From positions 25,026 through 89,025 of the forward strand of contig CALXVG010000004.1 in the NCBI GenBank assembly GCA_944391955.1: a stretch of 64,000 nt of DNA, in the 5' to 3' direction. Position 1 is the stretch's first letter. Every line of letters starts with the position of its first letter. Origin of the DNA: an uncultured Clostridia bacterium. GTDB lineage: Bacteria > Bacillota > Clostridia > TANB77 > CAG-508. Of the stretch, positions 36,543-46,331 are shown piece after piece. The position numbers and the translations under genes were made by a program. The notes beneath the pieces are model-generated. The model searched no databases. It saw only the letters and a program-made list of their open reading frames with translations, and was not told the origin of the DNA.

Positions 36543-37124
36543 TTAGACTGACTGGTCAGTTTTCATTAGTCCTCGAATCACTGTATCTATAAAGCCTTTA
36601 TAGACTTCTTCTACATCCACTTCTCTATCTCTTTTTAATCTATAAATCAAACTAGAACATGTAACTCCAAAAATTCCTGAAGCTAATGCTTCTACATTTC
36701 CATCATAGAATTCACCATTTTCGATTCCTTCTTTAATTATTTTTTCTAGAGTTTTTATGTACTCAAACATAGCTTTTCTACATTTTATATTTTTATTTTC
36801 TGAACCCCAAAGTTCGCTAAATACAACATTTAAAAAGTTCTCATATTTTACTGTTACTTTTATTTGTACTAAGATGACCGCTTTTATTTTATCTTGTGCA
36901 GTTTTACATTCTTTTGTTTTTAGTTCTATATTATTTTTTAATAATTTAAGTCCTTCTTCTATTAATAAATCAAAAATATCTTCCTTTTTAGTAAAGTGAT
37001 AGTATAATGTTCCTTTTGCTACACCTGCTATGGCTGTTATTTCTTCTATATTTGTATTATCATAACCTTTTTCTGAAAATAATTTTATGGCAGTGTTAAA
37101 AATCCTTCTTTTTGTTTGATTCAT
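36543..37124 (-). CDS. TetR/AcrR-family transcriptional regulator
   Basis: 193 residues. The N-terminal helix-turn-helix reads FSEKGYDNTNIEEITAIAGVAKGTLYYHF (about 16-44, the family hallmark), and the rest is the ligand/dimer domain. The ATG after GGAGG was chosen. It is immediately upstream of the acyl synthetase and a palindrome overlapping its own last codons lies in front of that gene, so control of fatty acid activation is likely; the ligand may be an acyl-CoA. This is inference. Confidence 0.9.
   Translation of the reverse strand: MNQTKRRIFNTAIKLFSEKGYDNTNIEEITAIAGVAKGTLYYHFTKKEDIFDLLIEEGLKLLKNNIELKTKECKTAQDKIKAVILVQIKVTVKYENFLNVVFSELWGSENKNIKCRKAMFEYIKTLEKIIKEGIENGEFYDGNVEALASGIFGVTCSSLIYRLKRDREVDVEEVYKGFIDTVIRGLMKTDQSV
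36547..36560. promoter_or_regulatory. putative TetR-family operator
   Basis: ACTGAC-TG-GTCAGT, two perfect 6-base arms around a 2-base spacer, the form of many TetR/AcrR operators. It overlaps the last codons of the regulator gene and lies about 63 bases before the synthetase ATG, where it could block that gene's promoter. Confidence 0.65.
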
Positions 37125-37176
37125 TTTTACCTCCATCATACAAAATTTGCATACAATTATAGCATAAAAAAATTTA

Positions 37177-37201
37177 AAAATCCACTGTAAAAGTGGATTT
37201 T
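37177..37201 (-). terminator. purA terminator
   Basis: 10-bp arms AAAATCCACT and AGTGGATTTT with a 5-base loop, 10 bases after the purA stop codon; a T-rich run continues on the minus strand. Confidence 0.85.
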
Positions 37202-37211
37202 TTGACTCCTC

Positions 37212-38480
37212 TTATCTTATAATTATGTCTTCTCTTTTTGGTCCATTACCAATCATTGTTATAGGATAACCAATTTCTTTTTCTATAAATTCAATATATT
37301 TTTTTGCATTTTCTGGCAAGTCTTCATATTTTTTTATATTACTAATATCACATTTCCAACCTTCTAAATATTCATATATTGGCTTTGCTTTATTTAATTC
37401 CATTGTTGTTGGAAAATCTTTTATAATTTTTCCATCTATCTCATATGCTGTACATACTGGTATTTTATCAAGATAACCTAAAACATCTACTAGAGACATT
37501 ACTACATCTGTTGCTCCCTGAACCATGCAACCATATCTAGTTGCAACTGCATCAAACCATCCAACCCTTCTTGGTCTTCCTGTTTTTGCTCCATATTCTC
37601 CTGCTATATCTCTTAATGTTTTTGCTTCTTCTCCAAACATTTCTGTTGTAAAAGCTCCTGCTCCAACACATGATGAATATGCTTTTGTTATAGCATATAT
37701 CTTTTTTATTTCATATGGTGGAATACCTGCACCAACTGTTCCAAAACCTGCTAGTGGAGATGATGATGTTGTAAATGGATATATTCCATTATCTAAATCT
37801 CTTAGTGTTCCTAATTGTCCTTCTAATATAATTGTTTCATTATTTTTTATTTTATCATTTAAAAGTTTTACAGTATTGCACAAGTATGGTTTTAGTTTAT
37901 CTCTAAATTTAATTAAGTATTCATACATTTCTTCAATATTTATTTGTTTATCTTCTCCATATAATGCTGCTATTGATTTATTTTTTGCTGTTAATATATT
38001 TGTTAATCTGTTCTTTATATATTCATCATCATATATTTCTGAAACTTGAATCCCTATCTTTGCATATTTGTCAGAATAAAATGGTGCTATACCTGATTTT
38101 GTAGAGCCAAAGCTTGCTTTTCCTAATCTTTCTTCTTCCAGTTCATCTAGTTTAATATGATATGGCATTAATATTTGAACTCTATCTGAAACTACTATAT
38201 TTGGATTTTTCATACCTTTTGATTTAATTTCATCTAGTTCACTAAAGAATGCTTTAATATCAAATGCAACACCTTGCCCTATAACATTTATTACATTTTC
38301 TCTAAATATACCAGATGGCAAAAGATGAAGTGCTGTTTTTCCATATTCATTTACTATTGTATGTCCTGCATTTGCTCCTCCTTGGTATCTAACTACCACA
38401 TTTGCATCTTTTGACAAAATATCACTCATTTTGCCTTTTCCTTCGTCTCCCCAATTAGCTCCTACTATTGCTATTACCAT
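37212..38480 (-). CDS. purA: adenylosuccinate synthetase
   Basis: First committed step from IMP to AMP. GTP-binding ANWGDEGKGKM (about 7-17), RYQGGANAGHTIV, GSTKSGIAPFYSDK and VGWFDAVATRYG are present in 422 residues. The start was set at the ATG behind GGAGG (MVIAIVGANWGDEGKG), since the upstream ATG overlaps that site. A terminator hairpin stands just before the ribosome site. Confidence 0.96.
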   Translation of the reverse strand: MVIAIVGANWGDEGKGKMSDILSKDANVVVRYQGGANAGHTIVNEYGKTALHLLPSGIFRENVINVIGQGVAFDIKAFFSELDEIKSKGMKNPNIVVSDRVQILMPYHIKLDELEEERLGKASFGSTKSGIAPFYSDKYAKIGIQVSEIYDDEYIKNRLTNILTAKNKSIAALYGEDKQINIEEMYEYLIKFRDKLKPYLCNTVKLLNDKIKNNETIILEGQLGTLRDLDNGIYPFTTSSSPLAGFGTVGAGIPPYEIKKIYAITKAYSSCVGAGAFTTEMFGEEAKTLRDIAGEYGAKTGRPRRVGWFDAVATRYGCMVQGATDVVMSLVDVLGYLDKIPVCTAYEIDGKIIKDFPTTMELNKAKPIYEYLEGWKCDISNIKKYEDLPENAKKYIEFIEKEIGYPITMIGNGPKREDIIIR

Positions 38481-38502
38481 TTTATTACCTCCAAACAAAA
38501 AA

Positions 38503-38529
38503 AATAATGTAGAATTTAACTACATTATT
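38503..38529 (-). terminator. terminator hairpin just in front of purA
   Basis: Perfect 10-bp arms (AATAATGTAG/CTACATTATT) around a 7-base loop, followed on the minus strand by a T-run that leads straight into the purA GGAGG site. It could end the murE-lysR transcript, or act as a leader attenuator for purA because nothing else separates the two. Confidence 0.75.
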
Positions 38530-38578
38530 ATTTTATATCATTTTGTTTTATAAGTAAAATACATTTTTCTTATTCTTG

Positions 38579-39472
38579 TTATAAGTTTTCCTTATCGCTA
38601 ATAAATCTCAATAATTCCTCTGATACTCTTGAAATTAATTTTTCTTTTTTTATTATGCATATATGTCTTGGATTAATCTGTTTTTCTACATTTATTTTAT
38701 AGACTTCCTTATTTTTTATTGCCTGTTGAGCAAATTTATCTACAACACAGCCAATTCCAAAATTTCTTTTTGTAAAATCTACAATTAAATCACTTGTAGC
38801 CAATTCATATTTAGGTGCATATTCTATATTGTTAGATTCAAAATATTTATTTATATATTTTCTAGTACTTGTATTTTCTTCTAGGCAAATTCCTGGATAA
38901 CTATTTAATTCTTCTAGTTTTACTTGATTTTCAGATACTTTTTTATATTTTTCACCACATATAAATATATCCTCAATTTGGCACACTTTTATAACCTTAA
39001 ATTGATTGTCTACTTTGAATGGTTCGCTTATTAGTCCAAAATCGATTTTATCTTCTTCCAACAATTTTATTGTTTCTGGTGTAGGACAATTTGTGATACT
39101 AATTTTTATTTTAGGATATTTTTCTTGAAACTGTTCTAAGTATTTAAGCAAATAATATTTAAGGCACATATCACTTGAGCCAATACGTATCTCTCCATTT
39201 TCTAGATTTATATGTTCTTCTAGTTTCTTTTCTCCCAAGCTTATTTTTTCTATAGCTTCTGAAATATATTTATATAACACTTCTCCTTCTTTTGTTAAAA
39301 TTACTCCTTTTTGAGTTCTTATAAATAAATTTGTGTTGATTTTTTCTTCTAATTGCTTTATTATTTGACTTACAGCTGGTTGTGAGATATAGAGTTTATG
39401 TGCTGCATCTGTTATGTTTTTTGCTTTTGCTACTTCATAAAATACTTTATACCAATCTAAACTAATATTCAT
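38579..39472 (-). CDS. LysR-family transcriptional regulator
   Basis: 297 residues. The winged helix is at 1-60 (FYEVAKAKNITDAAHKLYISQPAVSQIIKQLEEKI, the classical LysR helix-turn-helix), followed by the two-lobed effector domain. It follows murE by 17 bases on the same strand and precedes purA; the target genes cannot be told from sequence. Confidence 0.92.
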   Translation of the reverse strand: MNISLDWYKVFYEVAKAKNITDAAHKLYISQPAVSQIIKQLEEKINTNLFIRTQKGVILTKEGEVLYKYISEAIEKISLGEKKLEEHINLENGEIRIGSSDMCLKYYLLKYLEQFQEKYPKIKISITNCPTPETIKLLEEDKIDFGLISEPFKVDNQFKVIKVCQIEDIFICGEKYKKVSENQVKLEELNSYPGICLEENTSTRKYINKYFESNNIEYAPKYELATSDLIVDFTKRNFGIGCVVDKFAQQAIKNKEVYKINVEKQINPRHICIIKKEKLISRVSEELLRFISDKENL

Positions 39473-39489
39473 AAAATTGCTCCTTTATA

Positions 39490-40977
39490 TTAATTTTTTT
39501 CTGCAAGCATTTCTTCTATGATATCATGTATTACTTCACGTTCATTATATGGATATTTTACATTCATATACTCAATATATAAATCATTTCCAAGCCCTGG
39601 AAGTACTATTATGTCATCTTTTGTTGCTATTGAAATGGCATATCTTATAGCTTCAGTTCTATTTAATATTATTGTATATTCTCCATTTGTTCTTTTTAAT
39701 CCAACTTCAATATCTTTTAATATTCCCATAGGATCTTCTGTACGAACTTGGTCTGAGGTAAGTATTGTATAGTCTGCTAAATTCCCAGATATTTCTCCCA
39801 TTATTGGACGTTTTGCTTTATCTCTATCTCCTCCTACACCCCATGTACAAATAACTCTTCCTTTAGTATATGGTTTAACCGTTTTTAAAATAGATTCCAA
39901 ACTTGCAGGAGTATGAGCATAATCAATCATAATTGTAAGTCCTAATTTGTTTGGAACTAATTCACTTCTTCCAAATACTTTTACATTTTTTAGTGCTTCT
40001 TTTATTTCTTCTGTTGTTACATTGAAATACAAGGCTACACTTATTGCTCCTAATGCATTATATACCATATATTCTCCTGGTATAGAAACTCTAACATCGT
40101 TTTCTGAAGAATTCATACATAACGTAAAGTCTACATATGCATTTGATGGTTTTAAGTTTTTTGCAAATATATCTGCATTTTCATTTTTCATGCTAAATGT
40201 TGTATAATGTTTATCTGGTAAAATCTGTGGAATGTTAGTTGTATATTCATTGTCTAAGTTTATAACTACATTTGGAGTTAGTTTTATAAGTTCCATTTTT
40301 GCATTAAAGTAATCATCCATATCTTTATGTTCCCTTGGGCTTATATGGTCTTCTGTTAAATTTGTGAATAGTGCAACATCAAATTTGCAACCTGTTACTC
40401 TATCTAATTTCATTGCTTGTGAAGACACTTCTATAATTGCTACATCTACATTTTCTTGAACCATTTGTGCTAGAGATTCTTGAATTTTATAGCTTTCTGG
40501 TGTTGTTCTATCTGTTATTTCAAGTTGTTTGTCTCCTATATATATTGCTATACTGCCTATTAATCCTACTTTTAGTCCATGTGCTTCTAGTATTGATTTA
40601 ATCATAAATGTTGATGTTGTTTTTCCTTTTGTTCCTGTTACTCCAATTACTTTTAGTTTATGTGAAGGATTATCATTTAAATTGCAACTAGCTATCGCTA
40701 AACTATATCTCATTTTTTCAACTGATACAATTGGAATTTCTTTTGATATCTCTAATATATCTAAATTTACACTACCTTCTACAATTATTGCTACTGCTCC
40801 ATTAGAAATTGCTGATTCTATATATTCTATTCCATCTTTGTTATAGCCATTTATAGCAAAGAATAATCCATTTTCTTTAATAACACGAGAATCTGAAGAT
40901 ATATTTGTAATTTCAACATTTTTCATGTTTTTGCTATTTTTTATTTCTATGTTTTTTAAAACTTCATTTAATTTCAT
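39490..40977 (-). CDS. murE: UDP-MurNAc-tripeptide synthetase (Mur ligase, MurE type)
   Basis: Adds the third residue to the peptidoglycan stem. The ATP loop is GVTGTKGKTTSTFMI (about 107-121), with TNLTEDHISPREHKDMDDYF (about 206-225) and FGRSELVPNK later; 495 residues. The usual meso-diaminopimelate selectivity motif DNPR is replaced by DQVR in ILTSDQVRTEDPMGI. dapF in the same window implies that diaminopimelate is made, so the third residue is probably still DAP, but the changed motif leaves that open. Confidence 0.9.
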   Translation of the reverse strand: MKLNEVLKNIEIKNSKNMKNVEITNISSDSRVIKENGLFFAINGYNKDGIEYIESAISNGAVAIIVEGSVNLDILEISKEIPIVSVEKMRYSLAIASCNLNDNPSHKLKVIGVTGTKGKTTSTFMIKSILEAHGLKVGLIGSIAIYIGDKQLEITDRTTPESYKIQESLAQMVQENVDVAIIEVSSQAMKLDRVTGCKFDVALFTNLTEDHISPREHKDMDDYFNAKMELIKLTPNVVINLDNEYTTNIPQILPDKHYTTFSMKNENADIFAKNLKPSNAYVDFTLCMNSSENDVRVSIPGEYMVYNALGAISVALYFNVTTEEIKEALKNVKVFGRSELVPNKLGLTIMIDYAHTPASLESILKTVKPYTKGRVICTWGVGGDRDKAKRPIMGEISGNLADYTILTSDQVRTEDPMGILKDIEVGLKRTNGEYTIILNRTEAIRYAISIATKDDIIVLPGLGNDLYIEYMNVKYPYNEREVIHDIIEEMLAEKN

Positions 40978-41126
40978 TTAATCATCTTCTTTCTTCTTTT
41001 TGTGGTTATTATATATCTTTTTTAGCCCTTTGTAAATAAAATGTCGAAAAAATAGGAAATATAGAGTAATTCATTGAAATTTAGATTATTTTTTATTAAA
41101 TTTATAAAAATTTTTTAAAATATGTA

Positions 41127-41155
41127 TTGACAAGTCAGAAAAAATATCTTATAAT
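41127..41155 (+). promoter_or_regulatory. strong promoter of the tRNA genes
   Basis: Consensus TTGACA and TATAAT with 17 bases between, 20 bases before the first tRNA. Confidence 0.88.
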
Positions 41156-41175
41156 AAATTTCGTGCTTGAGAAAT

Positions 41176-41252
41176 GCTCCCTTAGCTCAGTTGGTCAGAG
41201 CAACCGGCTCATAACCGGTGGGTCCAAGGTTCGAATCCTTGAGGGAGCACCA
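41176..41252 (+). tRNA. tRNA-Met (anticodon CAT)
   Basis: Acceptor GCTCCCT pairs with AGGGAGC; D arm, anticodon loop CTCATAA, variable loop and the T arm GGTTCGAATCC are regular, with CCA encoded. The first pair G-C with a regular acceptor fits an elongator tRNA; the CAT anticodon also allows an isoleucine tRNA with a modified C. Confidence 0.93.
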
Positions 41253-41277
41253 AGCATATTATTTATATTTTATTTAT

Positions 41278-41363
41278 GGGTAGGTGGCCGAGTGGCTAAA
41301 GGCGGCAGACTGTAAATCTGTTCTCATTCGAGTACGATGGTTCGAATCCATCCCTGCCCACCA
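41278..41363 (+). tRNA. tRNA-Tyr (anticodon GTA)
   Basis: Class II tRNA of 86 bases. Acceptor GGGTAGG pairs with CCTGCCC (one T-G), anticodon loop CTGTAAA, a long variable arm and an encoded CCA. It follows tRNA-Met by 25 bases under the same promoter. Confidence 0.94.
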
Positions 41364-41364
41364 A

Positions 41365-41412
41365 AATAAACCAGTTCATAACAAAGTTATGGAGTGGTTT
41401 ATTTTTTTTGGG
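41365..41412 (+). terminator. terminator after the tRNA genes
   Basis: Nested inverted repeat: AATAAACCA/TGGTTTATT around an inner ATAAC/GTTAT hairpin, ending in a run of eight T. Confidence 0.85.
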
Positions 41413-41413
41413 G

Positions 41414-41494
41414 AGGATTCGAAAAGGAGGATAAGAAAAATGTCCGGTGGACATTTTTTCCGACGCGGCTCGCCGAATCCATCCCGGCCCACCA
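41414..41494 (+). other. tRNA-tail-like sequence with an ATGTCC hairpin
   Basis: Ends GAATCCATCCCGGCCCACCA, 19 of 20 bases equal to the 3' end of tRNA-Tyr about 130 bases to the left, including CCA. The part before it is not a foldable tRNA but carries AAATGTCC-GGT-GGACATTT and then T. It is GC-richer than its surroundings. It may be an attachment-site or tRNA-duplication remnant. Confidence 0.55.
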
Positions 41495-41546
41495 AGAAGT
41501 AGAGAATGTAGTTCTACTTTATTTTATTGTTTTTTTACAATAAAAA

Positions 41547-41579
41547 TGTGCTTATCCATATAATACATAGATAAGCACA
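41547..41579 (-). terminator. terminator at the far end of the CRISPR array
   Basis: Perfect 10-bp arms TGTGCTTATC/GATAAGCACA, 13-base loop, followed on the minus strand by TTTTTATTG. It lies about 170 bases past the last repeat in the direction of crRNA transcription. Confidence 0.75.
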
Positions 41580-41752
41580 AATTGTTGAATATGCACAAAA
41601 TAACGATATAGCTATTACACAAGCAAATTATAATAGCTACATTAAAAATAAAAATATATACAAACTAAATAAATTATAAATTAAATTTTCTTACTTGTCA
41701 ATAAAAAATATAAAATTTATGAAAACAGATAACAAAATTATCAGATGAAAAT

Positions 41753-44700
41753 ATTTATATTCTATTTTATTTATATTACAACGCTGCTCCTGTTCCTCCT
41801 TTGTTTTTCTTTGCATTTATTTATATTCTACTTTATTTATATTACAACTTAAACTTTACAACATTACCTTCACTATCCAAAATATTTATATTCTACTTTA
41901 TTTATATTACAACTAATCCAAGCAAGGTCCAATCCCATTTTCTTTTTAGCATTTATATTCTACTTTATTTATATTACAACAGGAGTTATGGCAAATAGAT
42001 ATGATGATGAATGCTTAATTTATATTCTACTTTATTTATATTACAACGCCTATAGCAAGAAAAATCGCAAGTTTTATAAATAATTTATATTCTACTTTAT
42101 TTATATTACAACTTAGCCAATTAAACCACCTCTAACTTACAACCTCCTTTTCATTTATATTCTACTTTATTTATATTACAACAGAGAACTAGAAGACAAG
42201 AGACTAGAAAATGATTAATTTATATTCTACTTTATTTATATTACAACAGAAATAAGTGGAAACAATTCAATAGGATTTGCTTGATTTATATTCTACTTTA
42301 TTTATATTACAACTCATCGTCTTTATATAATTGACTTGCAATATACAAATTTATATTCTACTTTATTTATATTACAACTTATATAATTTTAACCCTTCTT
42401 CATTTAACTTTTCATTTATATTCTACTTTATTTATATTACAACTTTTTATAAAGCCTATAAGCCTGTTTTTTGCTTATATTTATATTCTACTTTATTTAT
42501 ATTACAACGAAATGAGCGATATTGAAATTTTAAAATCAATAGAATTTATATTCTACTTTATTTATATTACAACCGGCACAACTAATTATAAAATATGTTT
42601 ACCAGCAAAAATTTATATTCTACTTTATTTATATTACAACAAAGAATTTAATGTTAGAACTACAGCTCAAGAGGCAATTTATATTCTACTTTATTTATAT
42701 TACAACAGTTACAAACGCAGAAAACTTTTCAGGAAGTTTAGATTTATATTCTACTTTATTTATATTACAACGTAATGCTTTTGTATATATAGCAAAAGAT
42801 AAAACATTTATATTCTACTTTATTTATATTACAACGCGATTATTTGTGAAATAGATAAAGAATATTACATATTTATATTCTACTTTATTTATATTACAAC
42901 ACATTCTTTATGCTTATTTTCAGACATAAAAACAGAATTTATATTCTACTTTATTTATATTACAACAATTGTACTATTTAGTTTTACGATTACCGTAAAA
43001 ATATTTATATTCTACTTTATTTATATTACAACGTAATCAACTCATTTTTTTATACAAAAAAAGAGTATTTATATTCTACTTTATTTATATTACAACGTTA
43101 TTTTATTTGTGTTTTGTGCTAGTTGTTTGATATTTATATTCTACTTTATTTATATTACAACTTTTGCATATCACTGTTATAATCTCCCAAATATGTATTT
43201 ATATTCTACTTTATTTATATTACAACAAAGATATAATTTTATCAACATTAGCAGGAATAGCATTTATATTCTACTTTATTTATATTACAACAATTCACTT
43301 GGTATTATAGTTGTTTTAACTTCTACATTTATATTCTACTTTATTTATATTACAACAAATGTTGACACTGCAAATTTAAATGGTATGCCAAAATTTATAT
43401 TCTACTTTATTTATATTACAACTGTCTGCAAGTGAAGCATATAAATATTCTCAAATATAATTTATATTCTACTTTATTTATATTACAACGCAACAAGCTA
43501 AAAAAAATTTAGATATATTAACATATTTATATTCTACTTTATTTATATTACAACTCCCCTTACATATGTTTTAGCAATGTCTCTTAAAAAATTTATATTC
43601 TACTTTATTTATATTACAACAATAGATTTAAAAAAATCGCCCTTTCTGTTTTTGAAATTTATATTCTACTTTATTTATATTACAACTATGCAAGTTTAAG
43701 CACGAAAACAAATTTATTAAAAGATTTATATTCTACTTTATTTATATTACAACGGAACTAGTTGAAAGGTCAAACAATATAGACCGTTATTTATATTCTA
43801 CTTTATTTATATTACAACTGTGTAGCTTGTAAAGAATTAAACAGAAGATTTATATTTATATTCTACTTTATTTATATTACAACTTACGGACAATACTATT
43901 TGTGGAAAATGCAGTAAATGATTTATATTCTACTTTATTTATATTACAACAAGATGTTACAGCGAAAGTGCAAGTCTATATAAGAGATTTATATTCTACT
44001 TTATTTATATTACAACCAAATACAAAAACTACAGTAGCAACAAATGCAGAAAAATTTATATTCTACTTTATTTATATTACAACGTAGAATTTAAAATAGC
44101 AAAAACAAGTAAGTTGAATTTATATTCTACTTTATTTATATTACAACTATTTCCAGTTCTAATTCTTCTTGTTTAGAATATTTATTTATATTCTACTTTA
44201 TTTATATTACAACGCAACCTTCTTCGTGTAATTTAAGTAGAGCAGAAGCATTTATATTCTACTTTATTTATATTACAACGATAAATATAATAAACAATAT
44301 GAAAACTTTAAAATTATTTATATTCTACTTTATTTATATTACAACCAATATGCCAATTTATCTGCATTACTAATTAAATTATTTATATTCTACTTTATTT
44401 ATATTACAACCTTCATCAAAATTATCACCAGTATTTGCATTCTGATATTTATATTCTACTTTATTTATATTACAACAAAATAGTTTAAAGATATATAGAC
44501 ATAATCAAAGAATTTATATTCTACTTTATTTATATTACAACAAGGGTTTGAGAGGCATTCGTATATTAGTAGAATATATTTATATTCTACTTTATTTATA
44601 TTACAACATATGAAATGCCAGAAAAATAAAGGAGTAATACTAATTTATATTCTACTTTATTTATATTACAACAAAGAGGACAAACAAAAGGACACACAAC

Positions 44701-45862
44701 AAGACAATATTTATATTCTACTTTATTTATATTACAACCTATTCTCCCCGTCATACGAATTTTTTTCTTCGTCATTTATATTCTACTTTATTTATATTAC
44801 AACTTGCATAAATACTTTTGCATAATGTTTAAATAATTCATTTATATTCTACTTTATTTATATTACAACATTATACTTTGATTTAATAGATACTGTTTAT
44901 AAGAATTTATATTCTACTTTATTTATATTACAACTTGACAGTTCTTCAATTGTCTTTTTTGTAGGTTCAATATTTATATTCTACTTTATTTATATTACAA
45001 CCCTAGTCCATTGTGAAGAACAATGCAAAATTATTAAAATTTATATTCTACTTTATTTATATTACAACAGTCTTAATGCGAATAATTCCATACTTCCGTG
45101 CAGTATTTATATTCTACTTTATTTATATTACAACGCGCCTGTATTTAAATCCTGTTTTGTGATATTTGTTTGATTTATATTCTACTTTATTTATATTACA
45201 ACTGTGCATTATCAAATACTAGCAATTCAGCAACAATATTTATATTCTACTTTATTTATATTACAACAGAAACAGTTAAAATTGAAAACTTTATAAATTT
45301 AAAATTTATATTCTACTTTATTTATATTACAACGGAAAAGTAAATAGAGCACAATACAGAGCAATAACATTTATATTCTACTTTATTTATATTACAACCA
45401 AGTATGGAGATATGTTCAACATTGCCATGTTTACATTTATATTCTACTTTATTTATATTACAACAAAAAAAGATATGAAACTAGTGTAGAAAATGGTAAA
45501 AGCATTTATATTCTACTTTATTTATATTACAACTCAATAGTTTATAAAAAATAAATTAATGAAAATGGATTTATATTCTACTTTATTTATATTACAACTT
45601 TAGCAGAATGAAAGAATTAGGGTTAAATGAAACTATTTATATTCTACTTTATTTATATTACAACAAAAAAGAAAAGTAAAAAAAGCAATTCAACAATAGA
45701 TTTATATTCTACTTTATTTATATTACAACTCAAAGGCTAGACATAAACAGTCTAGCCTAAATAGGATTTATATTCTACTTTATTTATATTACAACAAATT
45801 AACAATATATGTACAGTATAAAGCTGTATAGAATTTATATTCTACTTTATTTATATTACAAC
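41753..45862 (-). CRISPR. type I-B CRISPR array, 63 repeats and 62 spacers
   Basis: A 30-base repeat recurs every 62-68 bases. On the minus strand it starts GTTGTAATATAAATAAAG and ends with the 8-base handle ATATAAAT, very like the Clostridioides difficile I-B repeat (start GTTTTATATTAACTA, end ATGTAAAT). Spacers are 32-38 bases. The left-most repeat has one change (TCTATTTTA for TCTACTTTA), as expected at the oldest, leader-far end, while the right end adjoins the cas genes. Transcription from right to left is therefore inferred. One spacer (45730-45765) is an 8-bp palindrome GGCTAGAC/GTCTAGCC. Protospacers cannot be identified here. Counts are by eye. Confidence 0.96.
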
Positions 45863-46045
45863 TGGTTAGCTTTTTTTGTTGATGTCTTTGGCTTTTTTAT
45901 TATCTAATCTGTCGATTTTTAGTTTTATTAATAATACTTCTAGTATGATTTTTTAATCACTCATACTTTACTTCATTTTATAGTATTTTGTCAACTGTCT
46001 TTCTCCAATATTTTTTACTTTATTTAAAATCGACAGATATATTAA
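45863..46045 (-). promoter_or_regulatory. CRISPR leader between cas2 and the array
   Basis: AT-rich, gene-free, directly before the newest repeat. It contains a perfect 13-base inverted repeat, ATCTGTCGATTTT (45907) and AAAATCGACAGAT (46026), about 105 bases apart, and a TTGACA box on the minus strand near 45990. Leaders promote pre-crRNA transcription and spacer integration. Confidence 0.7.
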
Positions 46046-46330
46046 TCATAAAAAATTGCTTGTTTTATCTTCTTCTATTTTTCCTATAAATTCTTTGTCT
46101 AACCATTTTTGATTTCTACTTTTGAACATTATTACACTGTCTTTATCTTTTCTGATATATTCTCCTAATTCAATATTTAACTGTATTGCTTGAGATTCTA
46201 GCAATTCTCCTTCAAATACTGAATTTTGAATATGTATTAAATATTTTTTACATGTTTTAAATACCTTTCTAAGTACTTTTAGTCCTTCTTTTTCTTCTAA
46301 ATTAATATCATATACTAATATAACATACAT
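46046..46330 (-). CDS. cas2: Cas2 endoribonuclease-fold protein
   Basis: Dimeric partner of Cas1 in spacer integration, 94 residues. It starts MYVILVYDINLEEKEG with the family Asp at residue 8; SVFEGELLESQ is the second characteristic strand. The start was placed at the ATG just after the cas1 stop (TAATATG), rather than the frame 9 codons upstream. Confidence 0.95.
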   Translation of the reverse strand: MYVILVYDINLEEKEGLKVLRKVFKTCKKYLIHIQNSVFEGELLESQAIQLNIELGEYIRKDKDSVIMFKSRNQKWLDKEFIGKIEEDKTSNFL

Positions 46331-46331
46331 A

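Noticed and set aside
41780..44830. Many plus-strand ORFs with repeated YILLYLYYN or FIFYFIYITT sequences
   Set aside because: They are translations of the CRISPR repeat, not genes.
45863..46045. Small protein between cas2 and the array
   Set aside because: No frame with a ribosome site; the region is best read as the leader.
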